NCBI GenBank assembly: GCA_947650365.1
Contig: OX393551.1
Location: forward strand, 64,345,644 to 64,409,643
Direction of reading: 5' to 3'
Length of the DNA: 64,000 nt
Source of the DNA: Chamaelirium japonicum
Taxonomy: Eukaryota > Streptophyta > Magnoliopsida > Liliales > Melanthiaceae
The translations under genes were made by a program, and so were the position numbers. Under the pieces are notes generated by a model. The model was not told the DNA's origin, did no database searches, and worked only from the letters and a program-made list of their open reading frames with translations. Position 1 is the first letter of the stretch, and each line of letters begins with the position of its first letter. Of this stretch, positions 12,905 through 27,900 are shown piece after piece.

Positions 12905-15900
12905 GATGTGTGAAGACTAGCGGATGCCCCTTCTCTCTGTCTGTTTGGCGTGCAAAGGTCCCGGGTTCCCCCTGCTTCGTACTCCCACGGGCCTGTTGTA
13001 CCTGCAAGGGCACCCCACAGGCCAGCCAGCACCGCAGGGCACCCAGCAGGCCAGTTGGGACTAGCAATTATCCCAAGAACCCAGTGGACCGCAGAGGCAC
13101 CCCAAGTCCCCCACGGATACCTATAGGCTATAGCCCCCTTGGAGCCCTGCACAGCTTTCTAAGGCATCCTGGACCCTCTCGGTTGCTCGTCTGCTCTTCC
13201 TCAACCTCTTGTCGGCCTTATTCGCGCACTGTCGACTTGCGACGATCTTTCCGGTGTGTGCATGCTTCTGGAATACATCAACGTTCGGAATCAATCTACG
13301 AATCCAGGTTCCATCCTTCCTAATATCTAGATTGTGATTAAAGGTAAACATCCATTATTGAATAATTATTTTGCCTACCATGAATATTAAATAAACCTAA
13401 AGATTAACTTTGTCTTCATAATTGATGGTTTGTGCATAACCCTATCATTACATGAGCCTGCATCTTTGTGAAACAAACCTTTGAGACCTAGATAAAAATT
13501 GTTTGAAATCATTTGCATGCAAACTGATTATTCCGCACTAATAAAAGATATACAACAATCATGCGGAAGTTCCATCTTCCCAAACGATCAATTTAATAAG
13601 ATTAAAAGTTGCTTGCTTTTTAGGACTGCAATATTAAGGCCTAATATTACATACTCACTGTATCTCAATTCAAGAACCCAACAAATCATTGATATTTTAT
13701 ATTTGAATTATTAATTGCAAGATTATTAGTGATCTTTGTTGTATCATCATCATCATCTAAAGAGTCAGTCCTGCATCACATTGCACAGATGCGAGTAGGA
13801 AAACTCTCAAACTAACTTTGCCATCTTCACATCCCAATTAACAAAAGAATGTATGCAATTGACAAACCAATCCTATGTGTGACCCTCTTGATGAACATTC
13901 TTCTTCACTTAGACATCCATAAAGATCCTATTATAGTTTTTGGTGACGTCAACTGTCCACACGACTCCAGACAGACCATGAAACAGAATGCCTTTAGGCA
14001 CCAATTTCAAATTATAAAGAGAGCTACGATAAGCACCATGGATAGAGCAGTGATCTTGACAAATAAATGAACCACCTAGATGGATGAAGTATTAAAAAGT
14101 ATTGTCATGCACTCGGAGGACACTGTGGTAGGAAGCAGAAACTTGAGATCATTTTAATCCAAGAGCCCAAAAGGTTATCAAAATAACACAACATCTTGAC
14201 ACTTGTACATAAAAGAGATGTCACCGTGCTCAAAGACACCAAAATAAATTACTTGGTAGTTTGACTCAAGCCACCTTCAGATATGTGTGTGCAAGGGCTC
14301 ATGAACTTTGAACCAAAACAACTTTCATATTTATAAGCCTATCATATTCTGGAGAAAGGTGGAAAGGGAAAAGGACTAACTGAAATAAGCGATAGTTATA
14401 GTGTTGTCGATCCAGAAAGCATTTCTTAAAACGTAACTCCTAAAGGAAGCATATGCAAGGTGTAATTTATCATAAAAAAGGGACCTTAATAAGATATATC
14501 TAACCTGCATTAACTTGATACTCAAACCAGATCTAACATCCTCAACACTTCCAAAAAGTAATCCTGAAAGGTATCATTACCAAAAAAGTATTTCTTAGAA
14601 AGCATTTCTTAGAATTTGAAACCGACTGACACAGCATTCCAGTAAAAAAATTGAAGACTAGCAATAATGTGAAAGAGAGTTAGATCACTGTTTATGAGAT
14701 AGTTGTGGTCCTAAACATTCAACACAAAACTCTAATCAGTTTCAGCAGGCTTTAATGAGAACTTACCAAATATGAAGTAAAAATCATCAACAACCACATC
14801 TTTTGCGAGGTTCTTGATGTACAACACAGTAGTAGGGTTTCCAGGAGCATAGTTCTGCAAAATGGAAACTGCGTAAAACATATCCAAGTGCAATCTTGTG
14901 ATTGCATTAGTATTTAAAATCGCATGAAAGATGTAATCTTTTTATGGCGTGATAGGCTTGTTTGAATTTGTTTTGGTAGCAGATAATCTAAGGCTCTAGA
15001 AAGAATAGATGATGCTTCTAATAAATGTAAACTTCAAGATGGAACCAGTGGGTAACAAGGATTTAGGAGAACCAACTAATCTAAATGCAGAAATTAAAAA
15101 AAAAAACAAAAAATCCGATAAAGAACTCTTACAATGGCTAGAAAAGCGAAGGATAATAGCTGGAGGGATCACACTCCTAGAAGAACTAAGGAATCACACC
15201 ATTAGTTAACAAGGAACAGCAACAAAACAATTAAGAAAAAACAGTTTTAAAAACTAGCCCCGACTCGAGTCCACTCGCAAAAAATCGAGCCGACTCGCCC
15301 ATCGACTCGGACCATTAACAACTCAGTTGACTCGGTCCAAAACTCAGTTAACTCGCCCGACTTACATTTTCCATCAAGTTATTTATATAGTTATATAAAA
15401 ATCCAATATTATGCACAATATATTGATAATATTTGATTTTATGCTATATAGAAATATATAATAAATACTAGTGCCTTTTTTGATGTACCGAGTTTTTAGG
15501 TAACTACTCGGCCAAGTTTTGGCCGAGTTTTCGAGTCGACTCTACTTGTGAAGGTTCCAAGTCGAGTTGAGTTTTTGGATTTTAAAACACAGAGAAAAAG
15601 AAACAGTGCTTTTCTAAAAAAGTGATGTATATATACTCTCAAACCAACGCAAAACTCAATCCTAATTGACTTGAAACATCCTTATCCTAACAAACTATTA
15701 AGCTAGGAATCTTTTAAATACTTCTATAATTAGAAGATTAATCCAATGTCGGCGCCAAGACTAGAATAAAAAAGTTTAGGGTTGATGTTTGGTTGAAAGC
15801 AAGTCGGAAAAGGCCAACTTAACTATGAAATTCTTAACAGAGATACCTGGCGAAGAAGGATTCGTAAAGTCGACCCAAATGGGACAAGGATCGATGGACC

Positions 15901-18900
15901 ATGGTCTCACTTAAAAAATTGACTAAAAAATAGGTCCAAGAAATAGAACAAAAATAAGAAACCAAAAACAACTTTAAGACTCTTATTCAACTCAAATTAG
16001 GATTGCCAATTTCACTCAAACCAGGGCTCCTACTAAGACAAGTTCACTCAAATCATCTCGAAAGTGGACTACTAAACAACTTGCAAGTCCTAATCAAAAT
16101 AAAGCCTAGACTCTTAGATCCTTCCAATATAACCTGGAGACCTATGAGGAGGGACTTACAAGTGAACTCAATAACCAGGGGCCGGAGCCCTTTGTGAGGC
16201 CTTTGCTAGCTCAACCTTCCCCTCCTAAGTTGAAACCAACCACATTACGTTGAGTTCTATATTATAGTGAAAGAAAAAACTTTAAAAAGTCATAAAGGGG
16301 GTTAAAAGAAGGCATACAATTACATTATGCACTCAGGCATTATGCACACAACTCCTTTGTAATGAACTAAGAAGCATTAAATCAACAGGTGGCCTTTTTT
16401 TTCTAAATATATCTTCACCGACTATTAGTAACAAATGACAAATATAAAAGTAAAATAATAAATTCTCCTTAAATTAGAAGTATATTGCTCAGGCATTAAA
16501 GCATAACTTCAGCCAAAATTGAGCATATGACTACAGCAAAAAGTAAGATTCAAACGGTGCACATGTTTATTTCAGTGCTCCTCTTAAGACTTAGCATTTG
16601 TATGGTTATGATACAGCATAAGTATCTCAGAGTTACCATACCTTGAACATAGGAAGAGAGAGTAATTCCTCCGGAGGCAACTTCCCACTTTCTATTTCTT
16701 GTGATGTTGCGTAAGGTTTTTGTTCCAAATGCTCTTTAGCTGGCTCTGTCAATTCTTTTGTGCTAATATCATCATCTGTAATTTCCTTTTGTGTTGACTT
16801 AGGGGCAATTTTTATCTGCCGTCAAATTGAGAGATTATACAATATACTAGAAAAAGTCCGACTAACTTTATCATGAGACTATGAAATACCTGTAGCACCG
16901 GGTTTTTCTTTTTTATCATTGGAACCAAAGTAACTGGTTTTAATCCAACAGCTTCATGTGCCACACCTTTATCAATTGCAGGGCCTACTATGGTTTCTCG
17001 CTTGACTCGCTTTCGGACTCGGGCATCATCAACATCTTCCTAGCAATATCAAATTCAATAACAATATGACGAAAAAATTCAATAAATACTGGTCACCACA
17101 GCTATGATAGCTGAAATATGAAAAATCATAAAAGGGTACTTCTGATGACTCCAACTCAGACTCATCGCTGGATAGATCAGCCAGAGGAGGCTCTGCTGTA
17201 ATAGGAGGAAATGGTGGTGGTGGGGGAGGAGGAGCAGACACTGGGGGTGGTAGGGGTGGAGTTGGCAAGGCCATGCGGAATGGCGCTGGAATGTTCATTT
17301 TATTCATCAAATGCAATACCTGCAAAAGAGTTGAAGGTTCCAAATTACTTGAATAAAATTTAACTTTTCTGAAAGTTTGTATCCTCTGCTCATTTCCACT
17401 GAAAGATGAAAGACAGCACGAGAAATATGTAATTACACTAAGCATGGAGAAGGAAGTACAACTATTTCAAACCTGTGTATAGAAACGAGGAACGGCAATG
17501 AGAGCATTGACAATATTAGTCAGTATATTTCCATCTGGTGGTGGATATTCATACCTATAAGACAAGCATGCTACTCAGCTAAAAATAAGAGAAACACATC
17601 AATATGCAAAGTGGATGAAGAGACTTGCATGCCTAGTAATTAAGAATGCAAATGAAATCACTCTTTAAGTTTAAATTTATGCAAAACTATTAGATACTTG
17701 AACTGACTTGTTTGGGAAGGAGGGTTGATTTGAAGAATTAGGAGAAAATTGATAAGCATAATAGATAGTTATTCAATGTCAACATGCTGAAACATTGGCA
17801 GATCTATTAGATGCCTTACGCTCAGCACAGTGTGCTCCAAATAAATAAGTTCTCGAGGTAATTGTGATTTTTTATTCATTCGAAGTAATTTAAAAATGTA
17901 AATTATTTTCGTGAATTATAAGAACAATTAAAACAGAATTGCAAATATTTCATGGTTTTTTTCAAATTTTGTTATCTTCTACCCATAGAGACTATAAATA
18001 TGTCTGAGTACATGCGTGATGCATGTGCTTTTCTTACATTTGGTTTTTACATGTTCACAAAAGATTCTTCAATCATCTGTCTGCTCTTTTTTCCCCTCAA
18101 ATTTAGAGTATACAACTTTTCAACTAAAAAATGACTGGTGTTTTAAAGAAAATGCCGATTTTGAGTAAGTTGAACTAGATAGTTTTAAAGCAACATATTA
18201 GGAAATTTTGGATTCCTTCACTACTAGTGAAGTGCTGAGACATGACAGAAGTAAAGTAATATTTGAAGACCCCAGATCAATCAGAACGAAGGAACTTCCA
18301 AAAGTAAAAACAAGGGTCTATTGAACTAATTAATATTTGCTTGCAAAGGTTTTTGAGACCACTTGCAAATCGATGTCGTATGTTTAAATGTCATGAATGG
18401 GCAAAGATGGACAATTGGAGCATTGTCTGCAACATAGGAAAGAAGAAATTCAATAGCTAACCATATCCACCCGTTCTAAATGAATAACAATTGAAATTAA
18501 CATCGACAAATGACATCAAATAGAAAAACTGAAGTAGTCCAGCACCCTCATGGACGTATCATGCATGAGGTAGAACCTCTGTACATCTATATCCCAACAT
18601 ACCATAATCAGTGTTTGAGGAAATAGTTGAACATATCAGGGGATATAGATAAGCAGAAAGAGGAATTTGGTAGGGTCCGATTTTATTTCTTTCAAGTGTC
18701 AAAAAAATTACAATATTTTCAATGCAGTTTAGTAACTCGTGGATGACTATAGCAGCATGATTTGACAGAGTTAGGAGAGCACCTCCAACATTGGAGTCCT
18801 TTTCTTGATCCTCTAGACCCGATGTATTTTATGATGCTCTCAAAACTGAGGGAGAAATCCTCCTACCTTCTTTGTTCAATTATGATTCCAAACAAGATAA

Positions 18901-21900
18901 AGATTGAATTCAAACAAATTCATGTCCAAAAGAAAAATGTGGGACACGCTTTCTCAGATAACCATATGTGCATTGCTTCTGATTTGCAATTCTCTTTCTA
19001 AATTTTTGAGAAATATTAACTAGCAAAGGACATTTGCAAGTCTTGTAAGTAAAACCATCTGGAAACACATCATTTAACTGAAAGATATCTAATGAAAAAT
19101 TACATTCTTCTAGAAGGGTAATATATTATGCATAAGTATTTTGTACAAAGATAACATACTCAAGATGTGGAGGAAATGGGTAGTCCACACCAAGTCTAGC
19201 AGCAACTGGTTCACCACCTGATACCAAGTTTTTTGAATTTAGAGAAGAGTCCTTCAGCAGTGATGCAGGTGGACCAGATGAGTCCTTCACAGTTTGTACT
19301 TCGCTTGGTTGATTGTTCTTTGGATTTGCCATTCCTGTTTTCTCCACTGCCAGGACTTTCCCGTGAAATCTCAACCTATATTCCAATATCCAAGCAAGTA
19401 TTTGGTAAAAGACTGAAGCAAGAATTTCGAAATCACATATATTCAAAGCCCTAAGGTTCTAATGGCATCTGTGCAAGACAAACACCTGTTCAATTGTGAT
19501 TGTGCTTGAGTAGCCAAAGCTTCATCCTTGAAATCCACAAAGGCACAATTCCTTAACCTGCAAAAAAAAAAAGAAGGAAAATTAGAGAATGAAAGACAGA
19601 TTGGTGTGCGGACATATAAGAAGCACATTGCAATTACTTCCAAGATTGATAGTTGTAATTGTGCCACAGCATCCGGTCTTAACAAATGGACTGTTGCGAC
19701 CCTGAAGTGGTAGCGATTGTGGGACTGAATTTGGGTGTTGAAAGTATCAAAGAGGAGCCCTTTGACAAATTAGAAAATGTGTGTGACTAAGAAGCAACTA
19801 TATCCAATAATGAATATTATAACATAGTAAGAACTTGCTTCTTAGTGGCATTTTAAGTTAGCAGATGACAGACATGAAAAAAATCTAGAAAGCATAAATA
19901 GTAACATAATCAATAAATTGAGGTTTGTTTTGATAATATGTTACCAACGAATGTTGATTAAAGAGGGGGCAAGAAGTTTCACAAATAAAGTGTGAGCCGA
20001 TTATGGAGTGGTTGTTGGTTGTGAGACCTTCTGCAGAAGATACTGGCTACTTCGAGACAATAGGCTGATCTGATCCACTACCATGACAATAATTAAGTGA
20101 AAAGATAAGCTTGATAATTGTCTCAGTACGTATGGGAAGTAAATGCCTCACAGATATTCAAGTAGGGCTAGTAGGCCTGTCAATGGATCGGATCATGATC
20201 CGAATCCGATTCAAATTCGATCCGAAAATCCCGGATTTGATATTAGTTTTTTGGTCCAATATCTGATTAAAAGCGATCCAACCGATTTGAAATATAATCA
20301 GATCAACTATGGATCTACCTTATCTGATCCGAATAAGATTTGATATGATACATTTAGTCAGTTTTATAACATATACCATAGTCTGTCCGATACCAAACAC
20401 AACAATCTTATTTCACCGTCTGATGCCCAACACAGTCGTCTTATGTTAATCGTTGGATCTATGGATCGCCAAATCCATTGGACTGGACTAATCAATGATT
20501 CAAACTTGTTTCTGTTGTTTTGACCTCCCAAACCTGTCAATGGACCGGTTATCCGAATCCGAAAACTCTGGGTTTAGTATTAGTATTTTGATCCGAGATC
20601 CAATTAAAAACGATCCAATCAGATTCGAAATATAAATGGATCAAATCTGGATCTACCCTGATTCATTTCGAATCTGACCCATTGACAGGCCTAACTACCT
20701 AAGGGATCGGTGAAATAAGAAATAGATCCAAAACAATATAGAAATGAAATGTAAATAGTGGTGGATAATCATCATCATCCAAGTCTTATCTCATTAAGAT
20801 TGGGTCAACCACCAAATAAGAAGGCTCCACAAAGATATTAACATAAAATTTTCCGACCATCAACCCAACGTCAACCCCCTAAGGTAGTACTTAACCATGG
20901 CAACCTGACAAGAGAGTGGCTTGCCAAGAACATTCGAAGGCCTATTGGTGATGGGGAAACCTACCTTACCAGTTATGTAGTTTAACCTCATGCAACCAGA
21001 AGCAAAAGAATGAATTCCAAAAAAATCCCAAGAAAAATCATACTCACAAGTCACAATCGAGGTGTCCTCATCTTTATTCTCATTGTCCTCTGCAGCGAGG
21101 CATCTCAATAAAAGTAAGCAAGATAAGCAGATAAATAATATTTATTTAAAATTACTAGTTGCACGTGCTACGCTTGTAGAAATAATTTACTAGAGAAGAC
21201 ATGTGGACAGTTGTAGTCACTAATTAGTCATTTGATGATGGTGATCTTATAGTAGCCAAGAGTTTAGTCGACGATTGTGATCACACACACTATGTATACA
21301 GTCAGTCGTAATACCTTCTTATCATATGGACAATGGAGATCAAATATAAGAGGGGGAGAAAGAGTTTTATCAATGGTTGTGATTGAATGTGAACGATTGT
21401 GATCAGTCTCTAGCAGTGATGTGGTTTTCTTTGAACTTACATAAGAGGCAAAAGGGAATTATGGATGAGATCACATTGTGGGCATCGAAATTAGCCCACG
21501 GGTCGAACCCGATTTTTACACGAAAAATAGGCCCGCACCCAACGGCCTTCGGGTCAAACCCGACTCGCTCATGCAACTTGGGCCCGCACACAATGGCCCG
21601 TATACGAAACCCGGCCCGCACACAACGGCCCGCATGCGAAACTCGGCCCGCACACAACGGCCCGTATGCGAAACTCGGCCCGCACACAACGACCCGCGTG
21701 CGAACTCGGCCCACGTGCGAACTCAATTTGCTCGCCATGGCCCGACCCAAAGCAAACGGGTCCCACCGGACCCGCAACTCGGACACAAAGAGGGGGGCCC
21801 ACCGGCCCCCCCTTCTAGAAAACCGTGCCCCCCTCCTCATGGAGAGGTGGGGCCGGCCCTAAAAGAAAAAGAAAAGAAAAGAAAAAGAAAAAGAAAAAGA

Positions 21901-24900
21901 AAAAGAGAAGAAAAGAAAAGAAAAGAAAGGAAAAAGAAATCAAAACTGCCTCGATGCGGGGGGAGGTGGCGTGGACGTCTACGTAGCCGTAGATCCGCGA
22001 CGATCCCTCGATCCAACGGACAAGATGACGTTGTGTCGCCATCCGATCCAAAAGTGCAACAAGAATAACAACTCAATCTTTAAAAGATCGAGTCACATCT
22101 AGCCCGTAACCACCCCAACTAAAAAGGAGGGGATCGAGTTTGTTTCCCCGAATCAGGGAACAATATCTTGATGGTTATGGGGGGAGATATTGGATGAAAC
22201 AAAAAGATTTCAGCAATATCTCCCCCAACCGCCCCCCTTTGCCTATAAATAGAAGGGGTGGGGGAAGGCACAAAGGGTCCGAAAAGCTGAAGACGAAAGA
22301 GCGCTACGAAGAAGCTCCAACGCTTGAAGACCGAAGGCTTCACGAGGCACGGCAAGCATATCCTACGGGAGTCCTTGGCCCTTCAAGTCCTCATCAACGT
22401 GAAGACCTTGCACTCTGAGATCAGAGCTTCGACTCCTCGCACGAAGAAGAAAGCGTGGAGAAGAAGACCCGGAGCCGTCATCACCCGATCGCTCCAACGA
22501 TCTTCATCAGCTCCGAAGACGCCATAAGCAAAGGCCGGAGAAGAAGATCGAAGCCGACAACACCCGTCGTCTTCAAAGGCATCAACTCCTTGCACGAAGA
22601 AGAAAGCCGGGAGAAGAAGGCCTGAAGCCGGTGCTACCCCTGCCGCCTTCGTCAACGAAAACCGACGCTACAACCGTCGTGTTGAAGCCGGTACTACACC
22701 CGCCGTCTTCATCAACAAAAGTCGACGCCACAACCGTCGTACGGGGATCGGTGCTACACCCGCCGTCTTCATCAACAAAAGCCGACGCTACAACCGTCGC
22801 ACAAGAATCGGTGCTACCCCCACCGAGAAGCCAAGCCGACGCCACAACCGTCGAGGAAGCCGGAAGAATCAAGAAGCCTCGCAGAAGTAGCCTTCGCCGT
22901 TCGAGAAGAAGATCGAGTCAAAGCCGAAGCCAAAGCCAACGCAAGAAGCCAAAGCAAACGCACCGGTAAAGCCCGCGCTAAAGCAACCCACGTGCCAAAG
23001 CCAAGCAACTACGACGGTTACGAGCAAAGCACCGCACGTTCTAGCCGATACGACGCGAAGTCCGGAAGAACTAAAGCATCGCAAGTCTCTACCCGCCTAC
23101 GTTCAAGCGCAAGCGCCAAAGCAAAGCAAACGCCAGAGCCACACCAAAGCTACGCCAAAGCCGAAAGCTAAAGCCAAAGCCGACGCAAAAAGCACGATCG
23201 ACGCCGCGAACCGACGATCAAGGACGCCGAGGTCGAGCAAGGATCGAGGAAGACACGAAGACCGAGGAACGAAGCCCAAAGCCTCCCTAGCCGAGAAAGC
23301 GCGAAGCACGGACGGGACAAAATCGACGGCAGAAACTCCTTAGCCTCTAAAAAACCCTCACCCTGTAAAGACCTCTGTCCTGGGCAACCCCTTCAGAGCT
23401 CTCGCACGAATACCACGTGGAGACGCGGATCAAAGGGACCCTCCAGAGGATCTCTCCCACAATCTCCTGATCAAAGAAAATTTGTAATCTCGTGTGATCC
23501 GCAATAAAGATGACCCGAATCTTTTTCTGCGACCACAGATTTCTGGCACGCCCGGTGGGACCTCCTCTCCTTTCATCCGTACGTTTGAAGGAGTTGCTTC
23601 AAGTTCGCCATGGCCGGAACGAACGATGATACGTTTGCTCCAACAAGCCTCTCACCTATCGCCGAGTCTCCACTACTCCAACACGGTGATCCAGAAAACC
23701 CGGAGGATGTCATTCCCCCGGTAGTACGCGTCTACACTCGGCGTACTCAAACTCTTGCGGACTTCTTCACACCAGAAACTGCTGCCGAAGATGCCCGCCA
23801 AGGCGCCAATGAGGTCTTGGTGCATGAAGAAACGAGCCTCAATCCTGGAACATCTGTCCAGAAATTTGGGGAGGACCAGCCCCAACCCCGAGCCCGTTCA
23901 GGTTCTCCAGCGGACATTGCACCTCCTTTGCCGGGGGCAAACATCCGTCATCAAGCAGAAGCAAGCCAGCGTAACTACGTCTCCGACGACGATGGCGAGG
24001 GTGCGGGCATGCAACATCGAGACGTCCTGCGACATCATCCTCCGTCCGCTCTCCAGCTCCAAGTCATGCAAATGGGTGAACACATGGCTCAGCTCACCCG
24101 ACTAATGGAAGAGAAAGATCGTCACATCAACACTTTGCTTCAGAGACTGAGTGCCAGGGATGTCGCAACATTCGGTCAACCTCCTGCTTCTCCAGTAGCT
24201 GCTCCAGCCCCGTCTCCAACAGAAGTTGGCCCGGCAACACTAGCAACTACTCCTGCACTTTCCTCGGCTCCCGTGCCAGTCTCGGTGGCCGCGCAACCTT
24301 CAGTGGCAGCAACTATGAATGCCCAGCAAATACAAGCACTAGTGGCTGACATGATGCGTTCCCACGGCGGCAGCCTACCTCCAATCACGGCGGCATACTC
24401 AAAGCCTTACACCGCAAGGATCCAGCAGCTGCGCTTCCCTACCGGGTTCCAGCCACCAAAGTTTCAACACTTCGACGGAAAGGGGAATCCAAGGCAACAC
24501 ATTGCCCACTTCGTCGAGACTTGCAACAACGCCGGCACATACGGCGATGAGATGGTGAAGCAGTTCGTTCGCACCCTCAAAGGTAATGCTTTTGACTGGT
24601 ATGTTGACCTTCCTCCAGGATCCATTGACAGCTGGGATCAGATGGAGAGGGAATTCCTCAACCGCTTCTACAGCACTCGGCGCATCGTTAGCATGACCGA
24701 GCTTACTGCCGTCAAGCAAAGGAAGGACGAATCAGTAATCGACTACATCGATCGATGGAGGAATCTCGCCCTGAATTCACGAGATCGTTTGTCGGAAGAC
24801 TCGGCTATTGAGATGTGCACCCAAGGCATGCACTGGGGCTTACTCTACATCCTCAAGGGGATCAAGCCTCGGTCCTTCGAAGAACTCGCAACTCGAGCCC

Positions 24901-27900
24901 ACGACATGGAGCTCAGCTTAGCAAATCGCGGGGACTCAAAGACCAAAGACTTCCTGAAGGTGGAAAAGAAAGACAAACCGCCGGCACCCAAATCAAAGCA
25001 AGTTAACGTCGCCGACATCGCCTCGGCCTCCAAGCCACTCAAAATCAGCGGTAAGTCGGATCAAGAAAAGGGAGCTGCCATACCACCACCTCCACCCCAA
25101 AGACAGTCAAAGATGACTCTAGAAGAACTTGAGGCCAAAGAGTATCCCTTTCCAGACTCGGAAGTCTCCTCCATGTTCGATCAACTGCTACAAGAAAAGA
25201 TGATCGAGCTTCCTCCTTCAAAAAGGCCCGAACAGATGCATCGGGTCAACTATCCGCTCTTCTGCAAATACCATCGGCTGGTTAGCCATCCTATTGAGAA
25301 GTGTTTCGTCTTCAAAGAAAAGATCATGGCACTCGCAAAGCAAGGAAAAATTGAGATCGACTCCAGCGACGTCGCAACGGCAAACATGACGTCCATCACC
25401 TTCGGTTCGTTTCAACCAGTACTCGTTGCTGCCCACCAGAGAAGGCCCAAGTTGCGCATCAACCGCCAAAGACCGATTGCGAAGTTAGCCCCACGACGGA
25501 AAATCTCAAGACGACAGCAGTACGCTCCTAAGCTCGCTGAGGAAGAAACGTCACTGCCTTGGGGGCAACCGTCGCCTATGTCGACGTCTCTCTCAAACAA
25601 AGCTATGTCCCAACGAAATCTCCAGACAAGGTACAAGCAAGGAGACCCGGAGGTCGGTCTGTTAGGCCAGCCTTCAGGTAAATTCGACTACTACGTCCTC
25701 TATTCCAGACCTTCGCATGTCTCAATAGAAGAAATCAAGCCCACCGGCTGGGAGTCAGAAGGCGAACCACCAAGGTCCCCAGAGGAGCAAGGCTCCCTGA
25801 CTCATGGAGAACCCACAAATCTCCAGACAAGGTACGAGCAAGGAGACCCGGAGGTCGGTCTGTTAGGCCAGCCTTCAGGTAAATTCGACTACTACGTCCT
25901 CTATTCCAAACCTTCGCCTGTCTCAATAGAAGAAATCAAGCCCACCGGCTGGGAGTCAGAAGGCGAACCACCAAGGTCCCCAGAGGAGCAGGTCTCCCCG
26001 ACCCATGAAGGACCTACCGCTCCCACTCCAGAGCTTCACCTTGGTAACGAAGAATCCACTGATGAAGATGCATGGGTCATGTTGCCTCGCAGACGAAGGC
26101 CATGGATGCCAAGAAGTCGCAAGTTCGATCGGGTAACAAGAAAGCTTCCGGAACGAAGAACTTACAAAAAGAAAAGCAAAGCTCCAGGAAGGAAGGCATT
26201 CAAAGTACCGCCAGCAGATCCTGATGATCTCCTCCTGCAAAACCCTCCAGAACCGACAACGTTGCAAGAGTTCTTCCCCGATTACTTCCTCCCAGCTAAT
26301 CAGCAGCACGAAGCCTCTTGTTGCATGGTTGAGATTCACGTAGCGCCGGAAGAAGAAGATAGGATCAAGCCTTCCAAAGAAAGCAACACCGACAACGAGG
26401 AGGATGATTCCGACAAAGACAGTACTGCTGCTTACGATGAGGCAATCCTGCACTTGCCACTCATAGAAGCACTACACCTCCCAGAGAAAGCTCGCCTAGC
26501 AATGGCCGAGGCTTTGACAGACCCAGACAGCTACAAAAGAAAGAAGAAAAACGCCGAGAAGGACAAAACTATTGTCTCATGTAACGCAGCAATAACTTTC
26601 TCGGACGAAGATCTGCAACTCGGAGCACGACTGCACAATCGACCTGTCTACGTCTCGGGATACATCAACGAGAAGCCGGTAAATCGAATCCTATTGGACT
26701 GTGGCTCCGCTGTCAACATCATGCCTATCCAGACAATGCGCCAGCTCGGCATCACCACCGACCAGCTCTCACAAAGCCAGCTGGTCATTCAAGGGTTCAA
26801 CCAAGGAGGACAGTCCACCATAGGGATCATTCGTCTAAAACTCTCCATCAGTCAACTTGACACGACGGTTCTTTTCCACGTCATTGACTGTCAAACATCA
26901 TATCACCTCTTGCTGGGAAGACCGTGGCTGCACGAAAACGGTGTCGTAGTGTCTACCTGGCACCAATGCCTCAAGTACTACGAGGAAGGTCTGGAGAAGT
27001 GCATTGTTGCAGACGACAAACCATTCAATGAGGCTGAAGCGCACCTCGCCGATGCCAAGTTTTACCAAGCAAAGGACCTTGTCGCAGAAGTCCTTCCAGC
27101 TAAAGCTCCTCGAACTCAGAAAGCTAAAAGGATGGAGCAGGAAGAAGCTCTGCCAACTCCAGATCCAGTACCACTATCTAAGGCGATACGCGAAGTCAAA
27201 GAAGTGCTAGCGCCGAGACGAAGAATGTGCATCAGCTCCAAGCCAAGATCCATGAAGCACACTCCATTACCTGCCCAAGCTACGACAGTCTTATGCCTCA
27301 CGCCTCAGTGGCTTCGCAAAGATGAACCACCACCTTTTGCCTCGCCAAAAGGGATGGTCCAGCCGCTATCAGAAGCTAATGTCATCACTCTGCAAGAGAT
27401 GACACTGCCACTACCCAGCTTGGGGCAAGCTTCAAGTTCGCCAAAACCCATCAATCCCTTCGAATCCAGCCAACTCACATTCAAGCCAAAAGGAAGCTGG
27501 GGGCAAAATGCCGCCAAGCTGCTGTTCAAAGCTGGCTACGACAAAGACAGTGCTGCACATATGAGTACGCTCCTGCCAGCTCCAATACCACACGGGATGA
27601 CTAAGACTCAAGCCCATTTACTCCAGGGTGGCGAGCAAATCCCACCAAATCGGCAAGGCATCGGCTCTCGTCAAACCCCGATGGTCATCAAAATAACAGG
27701 AGAAAAGACCTTCACCTCTAACTACATTGAGGTGAAGTTGGTGGATGAAGCGAAAGAAGGATCGTCAGCCTCCGATGCACGCTCCACCAATATCATTCAT
27801 CCCGCTACAAAGGGCGCCAAAAGAAGGCGATGTCAAGCTCGGCGTCGGACCATACCTTAAAAGCAAAGGAAGAGCGTCAAAAACCAGGCAAGTCAAAACC

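Larger units (their letters stand above)
3973..14504 (-). other. Intron 9 of U11/U12-65K (10.5 kb)
   Basis: 10,532 bp, donor GTTAGA, acceptor TTTCAG. It contains a full-length but damaged hAT element (4451-8131), a GACTCG-rich insertion (8669-8960), a 928-bp non-autonomous element (9875-10802) and a chromovirus 3' remnant. All known breaks fall inside the transposons; the flanking exons are intact. Confidence 0.9.
21477..23537 (+). repeat. 5' LTR of the Tat element
   Basis: 2,061 bp. It has a TATAAATA box at 22244-22251 (U3/R side), AATAAA at 23503-23508, a 32-bp tandem repeat near 21581-21710 and a 60-bp tandem repeat at about 22628-22850. Confidence 0.93.

Noticed and set aside
21478..22068. 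Frames in the Tat LTR (196, 159 and 145 codons), also at 36043-36633
   Set aside because: Duplicated exactly in both LTRs, made by the 32-bp repeat and an AAAAG-rich tract; no domain.
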